Origin: Sphagnum compactum
Taxonomy: Eukaryota > Bryophyta > Sphagnopsida > Sphagnales
Reading direction: 5' to 3'
Length of the DNA stretch: 64,000 bases
Assembly: GCA_965153455.1 (NCBI GenBank)
Contig: OZ234504.1
Coordinates: 11,098,001-11,162,000 of the forward strand
Part shown: in pieces, positions 1-13,259 of the stretch
Position numbering within the stretch: the first letter of the stretch is position 1
How the letters are laid out: every line of letters begins with the position of its first letter
Notes under the pieces: generated by a model
Told to the model about the DNA's origin: nothing
Seen by the model: only the letters and a program-made list of their open reading frames with translations
Database searches by the model: none
Made by a program: the position numbers and the translations under genes

Positions 1-393
1 GTGGGAACAGGCTTCTGGAGAGCACCAGAAATCCTGGAAGCGTTGAAAAACAATGTGAAACCCCGATTTTCACCCAAAGCAGATGTCTATAGCTTTGGGA
101 TGGTGTGTTATGAGATCCACCCTGGACATCATCCTTTCCAAGGTCATCCCAGATCCAACTATGATCTTGTACTCTCAGGACAACGACCAGAACTTCCCCC
201 GTTCGTGAACGAAGGCATGAGCAGTCTATTGCACATGTGTTGGCTCCCAGATCCATTACAACGCCCTAAATGGGACCAAATCAAATCGCGTCTGCACAAG
301 TTAGAACGTCACAACTCATCATCTAGTGACGATTTCAGGCTACCAAACCTGGCAAGACTTAGAATGACTTCTGCGTGTGGGAACCAGATCTAG
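1..393 (+). CDS. Protein kinase, TKL-like, C-terminal part (partial)
   Basis: The open frame enters at base 1 and stops at 391-393, giving about 130 residues of the kinase C-lobe. Visible are the activation-segment end GTGFWRAPEIL (subdomain VIII; RAPE replaces the commoner MAPE), DVYSFGMVCYEI (subdomain IX, Asp that orders the catalytic loop) and the CW..DP..RP element (subdomain XI, invariant Arg). This layout is typical of plant tyrosine-kinase-like Ser/Thr kinases. The N-lobe, the catalytic HRD and DFG motifs and any N-terminal domain lie outside the window, so substrate and pathway cannot be named. The first codon is GTG and is not a real start. The gene is convergent with SEC5; about 960 bp separate the two stop codons. 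Confidence 0.85.
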   Translation: MGTGFWRAPEILEALKNNVKPRFSPKADVYSFGMVCYEIHPGHHPFQGHPRSNYDLVLSGQRPELPPFVNEGMSSLLHMCWLPDPLQRPKWDQIKSRLHKLERHNSSSSDDFRLPNLARLRMTSACGNQI

Positions 394-1352
394 AACCAGA
401 ATGACCAAGCACCAGATAACACTACTGGTTGAAGACCAAGGTTGAGGTTCTTTGCATAGAGTATGGCACAATACTCTAAATCAGTCGGCTACTTACCTTT
501 GACTTCATGTGGTTTAGGCAATATACTCTCATTTGTGCATCATATCAAAATCACATTGTCAATCAAAGGTACGGCTATTCATATCTTCTTTTCAATAGGT
601 GCCTGAAAAATAAAATCTCTGTGGCCTGTTTTCCAATTAGACAAAGCTCCAACAAGCAGTTATCAAAGTACAACATGTTCACAGACACATTCATATAATG
701 CAAAGAAACTTTGCAAAAATTTCCTCAATAGCTAACCTAGGAACATTTGGACAATGGATCATCTCTCTACCAATTTACATTACCGGCACATGCAGTGTAC
801 CACAGTAAAAACTGACTGCTGCTGATAAAGATGCTCTCAATGTCATGCACAATTAGCTCCTCATATCTCAACACTAGCCTCTACACATTCAATGATGTTG
901 GGAATGCAAGCTTGCAGAAAAGTATCATGGTACATCCAAAGTCCGGATGTGACACAGCCTCTTCTAGGTTTATTCATACTGACAATTTCCAATGAACACA
1001 GAACCAGTCATTAACAGGTAGTGAAGCTCCCAATTCAACATAGTCAGTCTGTTTCTCACAAAGGAGCTTCACTAGATTGGAAAAAAAATTCTACGAATGC
1101 ACTGTCATAGAGACAATGAATTGGTGAAAACTAGTGCCAGAAGCTTTACAGTACGACTCGCAAGCATGCTCCCAGGGCTCCCATATCCTAACGGTACTCA
1201 TGAAATGAAAAAAGACTTGCAGATCATCGAGCATACTCAAAACCACCACAACTATATAGCATAACTTGACAAGGTAGGTATCAGCCAGAGATTCCTAGGG
1301 ATGAAGAGCATACACCAATTCATGAGATTCATTGATTTTGTTGTAACATGCT
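394..1352. other. Convergent intergenic stretch, presumed 3' UTRs
   Basis: This lies between the kinase stop and the SEC5 stop, which face each other. The few open frames here are short and resemble nothing I recognise. I see no RNA gene, transposon end or tandem repeat. It most likely holds both 3' UTRs. Confidence 0.5.
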
Positions 1353-4300
1353 TTATCCATCATTATGAGAAGTCCATGCAGAAGACATCTGCCTTGTTCG
1401 TCGTGCTTCTGATTGGCCCCGTAGAAATCGATCAGAGCCAACTGCTCGAGGCCGCATATCACCACTCGTGTCACTCCCCAATTCAGAACTAGGATAAACA
1501 GCGTAAGGAGAGAGTGGGGGAAGCCCTGAGCCAGGTTTTCCTGAGTCTGAATCAGTCAGACTGGAGCCAGAATTTTTGCGGCGGTGCCTCGTGAGATTCA
1601 ATGCAGCTGCTCCAAAACCTGTTGACTGAGATCGCTGTTGCAAAGAGGCAGCCCGCCTTCCTTGCATGTCTGCTTTGAGAGCTTCAGTGAAACAGAATAC
1701 ATTCACTCGTGTCCTCTTCAACTCATTTGGTAAATGCTCTGCTATAATTTGTTGAGCAATAGCCTGTCAATCACAAAGAGTTCTCCATCATCCTCTTGGT
1801 AAAACTGGAAAAAATCTTTCGCTGTACGAGTGAAAGAAGAAATAATTTCAAATAAATAAAATCTTACTTGTATGTCCTCTGCTGATAAGCTCAGATTGGA
1901 GGTTCCATCAATTGCTGAGCCATCATCACTGCCTCTTGTGGATCGCCTAGCATGCACTGGGTCAGATGTGTCACCCAAAAATTCTTTAACTTTCTCCAAT
2001 AGCAAGCTGCGAAGATGCTGTGCTGCTTCACGGGCTGGTGCAGTGAAATATCCTCCAAGAACAGCCTCAATGTACTCCACCTGTGCATGCAAATAAGTGA
2101 GTCCAATCACTTGATCATACTTCTTACCAGATAATGCTTCATACATTGACCTGGAAAAAGAGAGTTTCACTTTTTTGTTTAGTTCATGGTTTAATAAAAA
2201 GCTAGGGCATGTATGGAGACTGCACCTCAAGCATCAGCTGGCAGTACCCTTGAACATCAAGCACTTTCAGCACCTTTCCCTTAGCTTCAGTGAAGACATT
2301 AAGTAGAGCATCCATAAGCCCTGCTGCCAAATGGTTGATCACCTTCTCCACAAAAGGATTTGCTCCTGCATATACCTGCACAACAAGTTTCCAGCTTGAT
2401 GGATGAGCTATTCTGAATGTTGGTATTCGAGCACAGAATGCTTAAACAGCTGGAACCAAAATAAGTATGTAAGAGCACATGAATACGAGCAAACCTCTGC
2501 ATGCACAGCAACAACTGGATGCAGCAACTCCACCACTGCATCTCGAATACCCTGCAGTGCACATCTTCACATGTCAAAACATCACAAATGTGACCAAACA
2601 GTTCTGAACTCCAGTTTTCCAGGAGAGGATGTGCACATTAGCTGGAGAACAAACAGTTTTTTTCAGTTCTGGGTCACCAATAGTGATCCAAGAATTTGAT
2701 AGAAATAATTCAGAATCACCATTAGAACTTTGTCTGTGTCTCCTGGACGAACTTGATAATACCATTTGTTGCATGAAATGAGTTATAGTTTGTGACTGGC
2801 AGCGGAGTAAAGACACTGCAAAGGTGATATTTGAACCATTAAGTGGATTTGGCAACCCAGGAAAAATATCAAAAAGCTGACCTTGACAGGTGGAGAAGCA
2901 CCCCATTGAGTTCCATCATCTAGCAAATATGCTGCTGCAGCAGATCCCACAGATGCAGCCTGCATATGGATACCCGATTCCAGTTTCTATCAGAACTTAC
3001 CCCCCACTTATTTGGAAAATCTACCTGTAACAAATGAAGGTCCTTTGAACCCATATGTAGCTCATCTTTGCATGTAATCAATTAATTCAGAATATGATCC
3101 ATGACTGACAACATCTCTATTTCTCATGACATCCCATTTAAAAAAGTGCTAATTAGAAGAACCTATCCCAATGAAGGAGTTCACCTTTGCAAGATTATAT
3201 TGGCCCAAAATTTTCTCTTCCAAAGCAGATAAACTAGCTGTAGCTTCTTCTGCAGTGACTGGATTACCCCCAGGTCCTCTGACCTTCACCTCTTCCTTTT
3301 CCCTGCACGTAAAAAGTGCATATTGTTAGTGTGAAGGTCTGCAAAAGCAAATAGAGGAAAGTCTCCTTCATGACTGGGTTTCCTGCCACACAGAAAGGGA
3401 AAGTGGAGTCGAAATGCCTGTCTATTTGTGAGGGTCTCATCAGAACAATCAGAAGTGAAGTTCTGTAATCTACATCTGGGAAACAAACTGATAGGGTTCC
3501 TTTACTTTCTAAGAACCATTAAGGATGGTAAGGATCACAAAGATAATAAGGTTACTGGAGGATATTATGACATTTACCCAGAATATGACCAAACATGTTG
3601 GTATTTTCTGGAAAGCTCAGGTAATAGAAGAGAGTTGCAGAATCCAGTATTGCTCAACACCATAAGCAAGCGCTGATGGGGGCTAGTGACCTCAACACCT
3701 GCTATCAGCCCCATGAACTTGTCATGGCCAGCCTGCTCCCCAGGGCCTAGACCATCATCAAGTGGGGGAGCCCGAGACAGCTCATATGCTAGTTTCTCCA
3801 AGTTCTCTGCAACAAATTCACCCTTGGAACACAGAATCAAAGAACATATCTCTGGAGGACAATCCTACATTGAAATAACAAAAGCACAGTTTGAGAGGTT
3901 TTATTAGTGAGTACAAGAGGCATACTATCCTTCAGCTCAGAGAATACCCAATTACACCACAATAAACAAAGCAGAAAGAATGAGGAAGCATTGAAGATAT
4001 CTCTCATAAGAATAGAGAAATCTCCATTCTCACTATGAAGAAAAAACAGCGAGGTTAACACTTCCTCATGAAGCCATAGAAAGAACCAAACTAGGAAAGA
4101 CAGAACAAACAAATGAGGAGCATTGAAGAAGGTATTGTTTTCAAGTGAGGACTAACCAGCAAGAGTAAGGAAGCATTCAAAGAAAGTATAGTGCACTGTG
4201 TCCTGCATTTGGTGCACTTGTGTGATCATGTCCTCATGCTCAGGTCCTCTTTTCAACCTAACCAGCATCCTGGGGAAAATACAGGAAATTCGTTCAGGAC

Positions 4301-7300
4301 ACTGCACAATTCTAGAGCATAAATGCAAAGAATATCACCTTGGCACCACATAGGAGACACACATATAGGAAAAGCCAAGGAGATCTCACTCTGTCAAGTG
4401 CTCCATAGCAGAAACAATCATGTCTCGGAACCGCAAAGGAAGTCCTGAGATTGCAAAAGGAGAGGAACTTCTTTCCACTGCTGCCACAGGCACCCAATCC
4501 TCTTCATTCACCAGTTCGGATGTTGCACTGTGCATAAGGGCACAGAGGCGCAACACAAACACTCTTGTCACCTCTGTCCGCAACACCAACAGCATTTGAA
4601 CTGCCAGCAATCCACAAATCATTATCAAGTCTAACCTCTAGAACCTTGGTTTATCTTTCTCTCTCAGTCCTGCAGATAAGGTGAATACAAGGAAAGAAAA
4701 TTTCAAACATGAGGAGACACATGATAACAATGGAAACCCCATGGATGGCAGCAGAGATGGCAATAGTGACTGCAGGGACCCTACAATCACCAGGTAGGCT
4801 TCCAGGATATGTCAAGGCTGGGAATACAAAAACACAATGGATCCCTTCTGACAAATGCCAAAAGGCATGAATCATGACAGGATCATCTTTTGTTCCAATG
4901 CATGTACTGAAAAAAAAGTACACTCTAAGAAACACAATTCTCCTTTTCAGTGTCTGAAGTACTCTAACAAGGCCTTCTTGCACACATGAAGAACTTGGGC
5001 CTGTGTACACTACTTGTGCATAAACTTGCTAGCCCCTAGCATGGCTTGGTTGTTAGGGTGTGTAAAAATTACTCCAAACACATTGATGCTTGTGTAAAAG
5101 TCGACTGAAAGGACAGAGGGAAAGGCCTTATGAATTTTTCTGTGTAACAATAGGTTTCATTAGTACAAGTTACCCCTCTTGTGTCATCAGCCTTTCATAC
5201 TGTATCATAAGTGAAACAAGACAACAAGGTGAAGAGCTTACGTGCACTAGCAGGAGCACAATCTTTGCCTTCAAATGCCACACAAGCTTCAGAGATTTCT
5301 GCCACAGCCTGCCTCATGTAAGGTCGTAACACAGTGGCTTCAGCAAGGGCTAGAAATGCAGTTTGAACCTGAAACAGCCCGAACAATCCATACCCCAGGT
5401 TTGAATTACAAGGCTGTCCAAGATCCAGAGACAGATACAAAATATCAGAATGTTGGCATGATCATCAAAGTTTGCAAGATTCTTCTGAACCTTCTGAAGT
5501 TAGACGTTAAGGAAGTCCTTACTTTAGACTCATATAGAGCAATGATGCAGTGCACCATAGTCACCACTTCCTCTACAGAGTGAGATGCGATTTTTGACTC
5601 AGCTGCCTCCTCAAAGGGATATTGACCACTCTCATTGTTTGATGCAACAGAAGGCTTATTCAAGCCAAAGGCACCATTGGCTGCACCTGTGACCTGCAGT
5701 TATCCATTTCAAGTAGGTCAATCTATATTCGACAGACTGGCCTTTCTTATTGAAACACAGATAGATTTCCCCTACTTACAGATGATGCTTGCATAGCTAG
5801 TTCAACACATGGAACTGTACCTTTGAGAATTTTCCATTGAAAATTGAAAGGGCCAAAGACCAGAAACTGGGCAAGTGGGTGACAATCACAGATGTTAGCC
5901 TGCGAATGAGGCGCCCTAGCAAAGCATCCGATTCATTTCCAGTTGAGTCTTTCAAACTGGTCCTTTCAATCTCCTTGTCATTGTTTCCCAGTAGAAGATT
6001 GAAATCAACAGTTGACTGCAAAACCAGGGATCCACCTCTTAAATTGCTAGCTGTGAGGCTATTACGGCTGCAGCAAATCAAAGATTCACTACATTGAAAT
6101 GTATCTGCCAGACCCATCCGGCAGAAATTGAAAGATTCTTCCCAAGCAGCTCACATACAGCTTTATTTGATTCTCGCTGCAGTTGTTTCCATCGAGCATC
6201 AGACTGGACTCGCTCACGAACACGACCATGCAGTGCATCCATGCGGACATCGTGCTCCAGGCTACATGCTTCAAGGAGTCCTCTAATACGACGGTCCTGC
6301 AACCCATCATCAATGTTGATAAGAAAATTTGCAAGAGAGACCCCCCATTTGCATAGTGATGATATCCCAAATTGGGAGATAGCTCACATCCCATCATAGA
6401 AAGAACCAACTGAAGAATACCATGAGTTGTCACCTGTATGGTAAGGTAATGCCAGACAGGATCTGAGTCTGGTTCAAGCTCGAGCAACAACCGTATTGTA
6501 TTCTCCAACTACAAAAATAGAACCAACCGGTTTATGACTTCACCAATTCAAGCATCTGTAATCCAGTAGTGAAGATAAGCAAACTTACAGTCAGTAACAA
6601 CAAATGAACCTTTGTTTCTTTCTTGTTGAGATCAGTGCATCAATGCCATTGAAAGGAGCCTACTAATTTAAATATCAAATCATTCTTGCTACAGGCCCTC
6701 TTTGCAATGTGGATTTCATCCCACACAGTGATTGCAATAAAACACAGAATAACAGAGAAGGGAAATACACACAGTCATACTTGGGAGATTTCAACATGAG
6801 GATCCTCCATCTTTTTATACAGCATGTCCTTGAATTGCTGTATGATTTTGTCAACCTCTTCCAGAACCCTGCTCAGAATCCCCACCTGCAACATATAACA
6901 GGATTGGGATCTCAAATTGCCAGCCATTCTCCGTGCAGTACACATCAGATAATGATGAAACAGATATTGCAAGGAGTGCAATAAGGCCTTTTTCTCTCTA
7001 TCTGCATGGAACACAGTGATCTGAAGACAGGAGGCAATCTAACGTACATGAGAGTACAAAACCAAAGACTTGGCTTTCTTATATTCCCGTATTGCTAAGT
7101 CATACTCCCCCTTGCTGATGTTCGCCCTTATCATGCTGGGCAAGTTAAAAAGGGTTCGAAATCGTTGTAGCATCCCCTGCACTGACCTTATCCGCTCTGC
7201 TTGTGCCTGCCACCACAATTTTTAAATCAGAGTGTCAGACCTGGTTCACTTATTGAGTTACAGCATAAGCTGAAACAGAGAGGCCCTCTGAGTCATACAA

Positions 7301-9482
7301 GATCTCACAAGACAAGGCGAAGAACAAAACCAAGTGCTTACCTGACGCTCAAGAAGGGGAGCAAATGCGCGCTTAGCAACCGAATCAACCTCCTGAATAG
7401 CATTGCTGAGATGAAGAGTTCCAGTCCCTTCACCAGCAGATTCTATCTGTTGCAGCTTAGTGTGTATATCTGCAATGAATGGGCGACATCCACTCATCAA
7501 ACCCAAATCTCATGGACTGCAATGACCCAAAGGGCAATATCATAGAAGATTTTTTTCCAAAGTCAATGTCAGATAATTACCATCAATGGTATTTTTACAG
7601 GAGATGAAGCAATCAAAGTGATCTTTGACAAGCTTTTTTAGCTGGTTCTTGCGGCTCTGCAAGTCCTCTCTCAGAGCATCTTCTCCAGCCTCAAGGTCAG
7701 CAGCGCTGGTGTTTTGATGAATTCGAGCCAAGAAAACTTTTGGATCAAACTTCTCTGAGTGATACATTACCTTGTCTGTGAACACACCACACATCAAGAA
7801 TATCGAACTCCCATGACTATTGAGAAATCTCCATCCTCACAACTGACATAGCCAATACCAGGCAAAAAAATTTCCCATGGAATCAGGAATGTGGACATAA
7901 ATCTTGCGAGTGAATGTCATCAATCAAGAACGTCCAGAAGGAAAGATACCTCTGGTGGCATGATCCCTCACAGCTGGAAGCTCAGCTTGTTCAACCTGGG
8001 ACTCAACCTCATCCTTCAGAGCTGTTTTTGTACCTTCCTTTCTACTTTTGAGAAAACTTCGGGTCTTCCAGTTCTCTTTATCAGAAGAAACTGGAGCAGA
8101 TGCTGGCAAACTGTCCCCATCATTTCCTTTCCTGACTAAGGTCAGAGTTCTTATATCAACAAACCTGCAAGGGAATGCACAGCATAAAGTTATCAGAAGA
8201 AGTATTGAGCCCTTGATCTCCTTGGTCTCTCCAAAAGTTGCGCACCAAGCACATACCCAAGGCCAAGAGGGTCAACAAAGCCCTCAGCTCGTGAGACAGC
8301 ATCCACCACAGTTGTGGATTTGCGAAGTCGTGCAACAGGAGCATAAGCAACTGGTGCAGCTCGAGTCTCTCGCATCTCCCGCACTCTCCTTGTCAACTGC
8401 AGATCACCTCACCCACCTTCCAAAGTACTTCAGATCCCACCCCAGGAGATTCTACGCTCAAGTGAATCATTCTAAATAACAGATCATAGCTCAGGGCACC
8501 AAGAGCCTCATTGCATCTAGCACTAATCTTCTACTCCCATTCTCCTCTGCAGGAACCTCTTGTGAACCTCCTGGACACAAGAAACACTTTGAAAGAGGAC
8601 CCATTACCTTGTCCCAGAAATTTGGCAGACCTGTGTTGTTGATGCCAGTTTGTCATAAAGACAATCAAAGCTATAAGATAACATGTTTATCAACAAGTGG
8701 GTTTAGAATGATGTACTTAATTGCTAATGGCTCCTGCTGGAGCTATGGAGGGCTCATCAAGATAAATGCCGATGAAATGCAGATCGATGAGCTTTCATAA
8801 TGGTAAAAGAAAATGCCGTGTTCTAGGTTTCCTACATGCAGAGACAAAATGGCATAAAGAATGCTGCCTTGATGGTGAAAAACCAACAATCTCTGCACGT
8901 TAAAATGCAGCTAATCTCCCAAACACTACAGAGAGAAAACTGATGATCACAGCTTACGTCTGCCTGATTCACATCTTTCCAGCACGTAGGTTCCGCATCG
9001 TCGCCGTCCTCATCCCACCCAAGGTCATCATCATCTCCATCATCTTGCAGCAGCAGCTGCTGCTGCTGCTGCTGCTGTTGCTGCTGTTCCCCGCCTCTCC
9101 CACCTCGTCCTCCCACGGCCTTGTTTTGCACATGACTGCTCTGGACCACGGCCGGTGGGCGGCCCTGCTGGTGCCCCTCATCTTCGTCCTCAGACGAAAT
9201 GCTGAGAAGCTCCACGTCCGATTCATCCTCGTCTCCGATCGGCGGCCCAACCACCACAGCTTCTCTTCTCACCTGAGGTCCAGAAAACGCAGGCGGAGCA
9301 CGTCTAGGCGCCGGTGCTGTCGCTTCATTCCGCGGAGGCTCTCGCTTCGGAGGAGGTCCGGATGCAGCAGGCGAAACAGTCGGAGGCGGATAATTAGGAG
9401 GACGCTGGTAACTCACCTCCCTAGCAGCTTGCTCCTCCAAGGCCCGCTGCAAAAGCTCTTCTTCCTCATCGACCTCGCCCAT
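1353..9482 (-). CDS. SEC5: Exocyst complex component SEC5, 21 exons
   Basis: SEC5 is a subunit of the octameric exocyst, which tethers secretory vesicles to the plasma membrane. Exons on the minus strand: 9482-8958, 8396-8257, 8164-7950, 7775-7581, 7469-7342, 7206-7048, 6885-6781, 6508-6434, 6296-6155, 6050-5821, 5693-5523, 5368-5242, 4600-4390, 4269-4157, 3806-3578, 3302-3185, 2959-2882, 2551-2495, 2375-2226, 2080-1868, 1763-1353. They total 3792 nt, so 1263 residues, somewhat longer than the roughly 1,090 I recall for Arabidopsis SEC5A. Diagnostic stretches: acidic N-terminus with EEEELLQRALEEQ, then RRVREMRETRAAPVA, FDPKVFLARIHQNTSAADLE, VKDHFDCFISCKNTID, LLLELEPDSDPVWHYL, QRLLMVLSNTGFC and YLLDDGTQWGASPPVK. 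An upstream in-frame ATG at 9524 would add 14 residues. The exon 9/10 boundary is the least certain: donor GTGAGC at 6154 with acceptor at 6051 keeps frame. A polyglutamine run lies in exon 1. Confidence 0.93.
9044..9090. repeat. CAG/CTG microsatellite coding polyglutamine in SEC5 exon 1
   Basis: The plus strand shows a nearly pure CTG/TTG run that reads on the minus strand as about ten glutamines, after an acidic and proline-rich stretch and before LLLQDDGDDDD. It lies in the poorly conserved N-terminal region of SEC5, so length variation is probably tolerated. Confidence 0.85.
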
Positions 9483-10600
9483 CGTGCTCCCACACCCTAT
9501 CCCTCGTCCTCCTCCTCGCCACACTTCCCTTCGCTACAAACAAACGTTTGCACACGATGTGCTGCGGTTGCGTTGCAGAGACACAGTGCACCAAATGCTA
9601 AACCTAATAGTAACTTACTAGTAGGAAAACCGAGCAAGGAGAGAGAGGGACGCTGAGTAAGTGAGTGAGTGAGTGAGTGGGTCGGTAGGTGGGTGGGTCG
9701 GTTTACTGACAGGCCTCAGCGCTGGGCGACATAATTGGGATCGTTGTCTTGGAAATGGGAACGAGAGAACTGAATGTTCTTAGTTTTTGCTAGGTTCCTT
9801 CATTATTATTTGAGGTCTCAATTGAGATGTTGAAATGGTGTTTCCAAAATTAAAGTGAAAGAGTTAGGGTTTGCATCATTGGTGTGTCAAAGCGTGAAGA
9901 AGAAAACAGGTTGGTGACTGAACATAGAAGCATATAGAACTAGAAGACATGTTTTTTTTATAAAAAAATCGTTCAAAATGGGTGAAAAATGAGAAAGATA
10001 TGTCCTTCTAAAGTTTTTTTTTAGTTTCTTAAACATAATTCATCCAATATTTCAAAGTTTCAAACACATAAAATTAACACATTGTAAAATAAAAGTTCAT
10101 ATTCATGATTTTTTTTGTAGGTGTGACAAAAAATGCGAGCAAAATTTAAAAGTTCATTATTTATTGGTCATCCACGATTTTGATTTGATTTTTTCATTTC
10201 TGGAAGGTTGATTATGATACTTCTAAATAAGTGAATCTCTTTTTTTATTATTTCAATGGGTTTTATTTTATTTATTTTCTTGTACTTAAAGAATATAAGA
10301 AAAAATACCATTATGATGTCTATATAAGGTCATTATAGTGTGCAAACACCCATATGCCTAAACTTGATAATCAATGATTTAAAGATGCAATTGATAACAT
10401 AGTAGGTGTTTTTTTGTCTTGGACAAGGTGGTTGGTGGAGATCGGTGGGTAATTGTGGAAAAATAAGCACGCACTTGATTGGTGGTGGCTAGAGTTGTGG
10501 GCTTGACGATTGGGAGAGATATAGATGGACATGCATGCAGTTGATGCAATAAGAGGTGCTACAAGCATTGAAGAAAGGGAAAAATTGTTGGCAACGAAAG
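9483..10600. other. SEC5 upstream flank with TGAG microsatellite
   Basis: Directly upstream of SEC5, at about 9655-9685, is a (GTGA)n run followed by GGTNGGT variants. The 5' UTR and promoter of SEC5 should lie here, but no core promoter element is clear enough to mark. From about 9940 the DNA turns AT-rich with A/T homopolymers and looks intergenic. Confidence 0.5.
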
Positions 10601-10635
10601 TGCAGCGGGTGGAGGTTAATACTATCGGGGCAGAA

Positions 10636-11230
10636 ATGTTGGAAAATGACGTTGAAGCTTTCGGAGAACTTGATTAATTTGGCACAACTAGGGATTTTAG
10701 CTTGATATAGTGCCTAACTAAAAACAAAAGGCTTCTTGATGGGTGACACTAATGCAATTTGATATAAGGTGTCCACCCTAGTTTGAACTTTGGGCTAGGC
10801 GAATCCAAATGCAATACTTTGGAAACACATTCCATCATGTACCGACCCCATAATTGAAGTAATGATACATATTATAACGTTTTACCAAAACCATGTGTTA
10901 TAATAGAAGTGGGTTGGGTAGAGGCCAATATTGTTGAAGATAAAATGTTGGAAATTGATTATGAAGCTCTTGGGGAAGTTTCACAAGTTCATTATATGGT
11001 TATGGGATTCTAGAAATGAATATGGCCTATATAGCATTTCTACATGGGTGACAACAATGATGTGTTCTAGATACCTAGGTGTTTCCATAGTTATGTGAGA
11101 TGAAATTCATGGGTTGGCATGTGGGCATGAATTTCCAACATGTACCCCTGTCATTTTGGTGATCAAAATATTGATAATGTTTTTCCCAGCCATAGTGGAA
11201 AATGTTCAAGTTTACCACATGTTTAGTCTA
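10636..11230. repeat. Diverged tandem duplication, period about 307 bp
   Basis: A stretch starting at 10636 (ATGTTGGAAAATGACGTTGA) recurs at about 10943 (ATGTTGGAAATTGATTATGA). Both continue through GAAGCTNTNGGNGAA and TGGGTGACA. The copies differ at many positions and carry small indels, so the duplication is old. No coding potential is seen. Confidence 0.6.
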
Positions 11231-13259
11231 AAAAATCGATAAGAGTTTTGATGTTGTGAATGAGTCATGAATGCAAAAAAAATTATAACCATAGAGGCAT
11301 TACAATAGTGGATATTACATTTTGCAAAAACCAAACATTAAACAAAATTACATGGGGAGTGGAGTTCCAATCCACCCTAGTTTCATTCCAATAGTTGGCC
11401 ACAAAAGCACTTTACCCATTCCACTAGTGGGTAGCTAGCTACCTATGCCTCTAGTGAGCAACAATGAATTTTTTTATAAAAATGTAAAAAATACATTTAA
11501 ATGGATGCCAATGGTCTTTCTTTCAAGGTCCACTAAGAGACCACTAAATGCAATGACTAGTGGTTTGGTAGTGGTGAACATCAAGGATGGTTGAGTGGAA
11601 ATGTATGTACTCCATTCAAATGGATTTGAGTGAAATTGTGGTAGTGGAATAGGGCATGATCTGTTGGAGTGAAAGATATATGCTTTGATGTGGATGAAAT
11701 ATCTTTAAAACATTATTCCACACTCATGTTCACACTTGCAAGCTCCCAAAATAACAATCTTGCCATCATGACTAGGATTCATTTCACCATGATTTACATG
11801 ACTAACTTTGTTCATTTTGACTAACCCAAAAGTACTAAACAATGTTCAATTTGATTAAGTTAATGAAAAAAATATTTTAAATGAACATTGTTATTGACAT
11901 GTGAACCATGACAATTCCTTATGAAGATCAAAGTGTGAGCTTTATGATTGAAGCACTCACAAGAAAATGACAAGAGTGGTGAGGCGTCACCATGTATGAT
12001 TGACATGACTAAAACATGTTACTTGCGTAAAATCTTATGTGGCATTTTGACTAAAATGTGCCACATTTTTTTGTCTTATGTGACATAATGTATATAATGC
12101 CTTTAACTTTTTAGTTTCAAATGTGATATAACGTTATGAAATTTTATAAAAAACCTATTATAATTATGTACTTCGCTATGAAATGAAATTAATTTCATTA
12201 TGAAATTATATTTTTACTCTATTGTGATTAAAGATATTACGTTCAAGATTTTGAAATAAATTTCATGTTGTTAAATTTGAAATAAAACCATTACAAAACC
12301 AAGTGTAATTATTAAACTATACATATGTGAAATTGATTAAAATAAATTAGGCATAAATTTTATTTCATTGTCAAATTTAAGTATTAAATCATCAAATGAT
12401 CAATTAACACATACAATTTAAACTAAGTGCTGAATTGTTTTAATAAAAAAAACCTAGATGGAATAAAACTTTTTTTTCGAGTTTATAACCCAAATTGAAA
12501 TTCAAAAAATTGTGTTTGAATTTTTTTTAATGAATATGTAAAATTATGTTATTAAATGTATTACAAAATCCAATGTAATTATGAAAATAAAAAATGAAAT
12601 AATGAAATGGGGGTAGGTAGGTTGGTAATAGATAGGCATGTTTGCAAGTCATAAATAAGTATGTAGGTAAACAGGTCAGTCGTCAATAGGTATATACATC
12701 AATGATAAATAAGAATAAATAAATAAGTAAAACCTACCTAGGTAAATAAATAGGTAAGTAGCTAGGTACTACAAGTACTAACCACCACCACCTACTACCT
12801 AGCTACCTACACATGAAATTAATTTCAATATGTTGTTAATAACTATGTAAAAACATTTTAATGCTTGAAATTCAAAACATACATGTGTTTCTATTTTATG
12901 TTGTTATTTATATGTCATCATGTGATGTGATGGTCCAATATTTAAGGACTTCCTTTTGTTCATGGAGTTGAAGGTTCAAACCTCACTTTCGACATTCAAT
13001 AATTGTGACTAAAACTAATTATGTTATAGGTGTGACTAAAATCAATCATGTAGACAACAAACATTTGATGATAAGTTGTTGAATAACCATGTGTTGACAA
13101 CCTTGTTTGAAAAAAATAAAAATAAATTGTTTTTGCTACATTCTAATTTTTGCAATTACAAGATTTTTGATTCTCAAATCTTCATAAATTAAAAAATTAT
13201 TAATATAAAAAAATTTAAATACAAAAATATTGCCACATAAACAAGCATTACCTAGCAAA
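11231..13259. other. AT-rich intergenic DNA with GTAGGT/ACCTAC clusters
   Basis: No open frame of note and no gene recognised. At 12605-12810 there is a cluster of TAGGTAGGT-like words on the plus strand followed by ACCTACCTA/CTACCTAGC words, so the cluster is roughly self-complementary. It uses the same CCTAGGT vocabulary as the field at 13.68-14.98 kb. Confidence 0.5.

Noticed and set aside
4651-5010. 119-codon minus-strand frame inside SEC5
   Set aside because: It lies in the intron between exons 12 and 13; splice phases join correctly without it and it shows no SEC5 similarity.
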